NCBI RefSeq assembly: GCF_018224925.1
Contig: NZ_JAGTUF010000008.1
Span: 84,181-148,180 of the forward strand
DNA from: Magnetospirillum sulfuroxidans
GTDB lineage: Bacteria > Pseudomonadota > Alphaproteobacteria > Rhodospirillales > Magnetospirillaceae
Direction of reading: 5' to 3'
DNA length: 64,000 nt
This document shows, one piece after another, positions 63,477-64,000 of the stretch. Position 1 is the stretch's first letter. Each line of letters opens with the position of its first letter. Under the pieces are notes generated by a model that saw only the letters and a program-made list of their open reading frames with translations, had not been told where the DNA came from and did not search any database. The translations under genes and the position numbers were made by a program.

Positions 63477-63875
63477 TTAGATAAAATCTATGTCCATATC
63501 GGTCACGCCCAAGCGGCTGCACATACTTTGCCATTTTGCAGCAAGCATTGCTTCCAAGCGCCATTCGATATCGAAAACCTCTTGGGCTAGCCGGTCATAG
63601 GTGCGGCGATGCATGCCTTTGGGGCGCCTGGGGAATGGGAAGGACAAGCCCGGTTCTTCTCCAAGGCGCATGCGGATTTTATTGGCACGCCGGGCAAGCC
63701 GGTCATCCTCTCGTTCGGCCTGAACCGGATAGGTTAAGCCGTGACAGGCCCGGCAGGCGGTGGCACCGAAGACCCATAGTTTGACCACGGATCGACCACA
63801 CATAGGGCAGCACAGGAAGGGCCGTTTCCCGCCGAAACGACAGGGTACCCATCGGACGGGAACCGCTATTTCCAC
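63477..63875 (-). CDS. Zinc-ribbon protein of unknown function, N-terminus uncertain
   Basis: A protein of at least 132 residues. A zinc-ribbon-like region reads CRFGGKRPFLCCPMCGRSV and WVFGATACRACHGLTYPVQ (two C-x2-C pairs), followed by a basic helical part (LARRANKIRMRLGEE, RPKGMHRRTYDRLAQEV). This resembles a hypothetical family often found in prophages and mobile elements. The only start in frame is a GTG at 63875. Sensible sequence continues upstream (NGGPWRDVEIAVPVRW) without an ATG until a stop near 63962, so the 5' end is probably damaged or the gene starts at an unusual codon. Confidence 0.55.
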   Translation of the reverse strand: MEIAVPVRWVPCRFGGKRPFLCCPMCGRSVVKLWVFGATACRACHGLTYPVQAEREDDRLARRANKIRMRLGEEPGLSFPFPRRPKGMHRRTYDRLAQEVFDIEWRLEAMLAAKWQSMCSRLGVTDMDIDFI

Positions 63876-64000
63876 GTCCCGCCAAGGGCCGCCATTGGTC
63901 CGGCTTCGGTCGGCAGGGACTGATGAACCGCCCCGGGTTTGCCGGAGGCCATTTGGTTTGAGTTACGCGGCCACGGGCTGGCGAGCCAGCATGGCGTAAT

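Overview
The window looks like chromosomal DNA from a Magnetospirillum-like alphaproteobacterium (Rhodospirillales). That is inferred from the high GC, the gene set (NorCBQD nitric oxide reductase, Irr-type Fur regulator, HisZ, RpoH, CysNC fusion, CZB chemoreceptor, many PAS histidine kinases) and the gene style. No species marker was searched. Coding is dense on both strands. One tRNA gene (Glu, CTC) is present; no rRNA, CRISPR array or complete prophage was seen.

Layout. 1-3.2 kb is a scrap zone: the end of a SEC-C protein, a 5'-truncated IS3-type transposase, a remnant of a ThiF-JAB fusion gene, a Fic C-terminal remnant, an orphan XRE antitoxin-like gene and a second frameshifted IS3 remnant. 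3.3-9.4 kb carries a dCache/PAS histidine kinase, folK-folB, and a GAF/PAS hybrid kinase followed by a NarL-type regulator. 9.5-12.4 kb carries envelope genes: an exported protein, a DUF882/M15 peptidase-like protein and an L,D-transpeptidase. 12.5-18.6 kb is an assimilatory sulfur block: a divergent rhodanese, then sulfite/nitrite reductase, cysH, cysD and cysNC. 18.7-21.8 kb holds a PAS kinase and glutathione reductase. 22.0-24.8 kb holds a decayed stretch, Irr, a PadR-like regulator with a Cys cluster, a Fur-box-like site and a hemerythrin-like protein. 25.0-29.6 kb is norC-norB then norQ-norD. 29.7-31.6 kb is cysK-sseA. 31.7-35.3 kb holds Nudix, CopD-like and ParA genes, a membrane protein and uppP. 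36-40 kb is an acetate-uptake block (yjcH, a frameshifted actP, a CBS/DUF294 protein).

40-52 kb holds mostly housekeeping genes: thiD, a GT25-like glycosyltransferase, a PhzF protein, a Cys-cluster protein, an SLC13-type transporter, serC-serA, a soluble CZB chemoreceptor, hisZ and purA. 52.2-59.3 kb is the least explained part. A probable pseudokinase and a small membrane protein follow purA. Then comes a divergent locus of large coiled-coil membrane proteins, an exported protein with a possible von Willebrand A-like fold and a 60-residue acidic protein; the divergent membrane gene contains an AT-rich patch. 59.3-62.1 kb holds rpoH, an RluD-type pseudouridine synthase, a small membrane protein and a JAMM protease. 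From the tRNA-Glu gene to the window end the genes are small and unfamiliar, which suggests the edge of an integrated element.

The genes combine into clear functions: sulfate to sulfide to cysteine (cysDNC, cysH, sulfite reductase, cysK, sseA), serine supply (serC, serA), nitric oxide reduction under low oxygen (nor), iron-responsive control (Irr, Fur-like box) and acetate uptake. The best candidates for something undescribed are the 54.8-59.25 kb locus and the pseudokinase pair beside purA.
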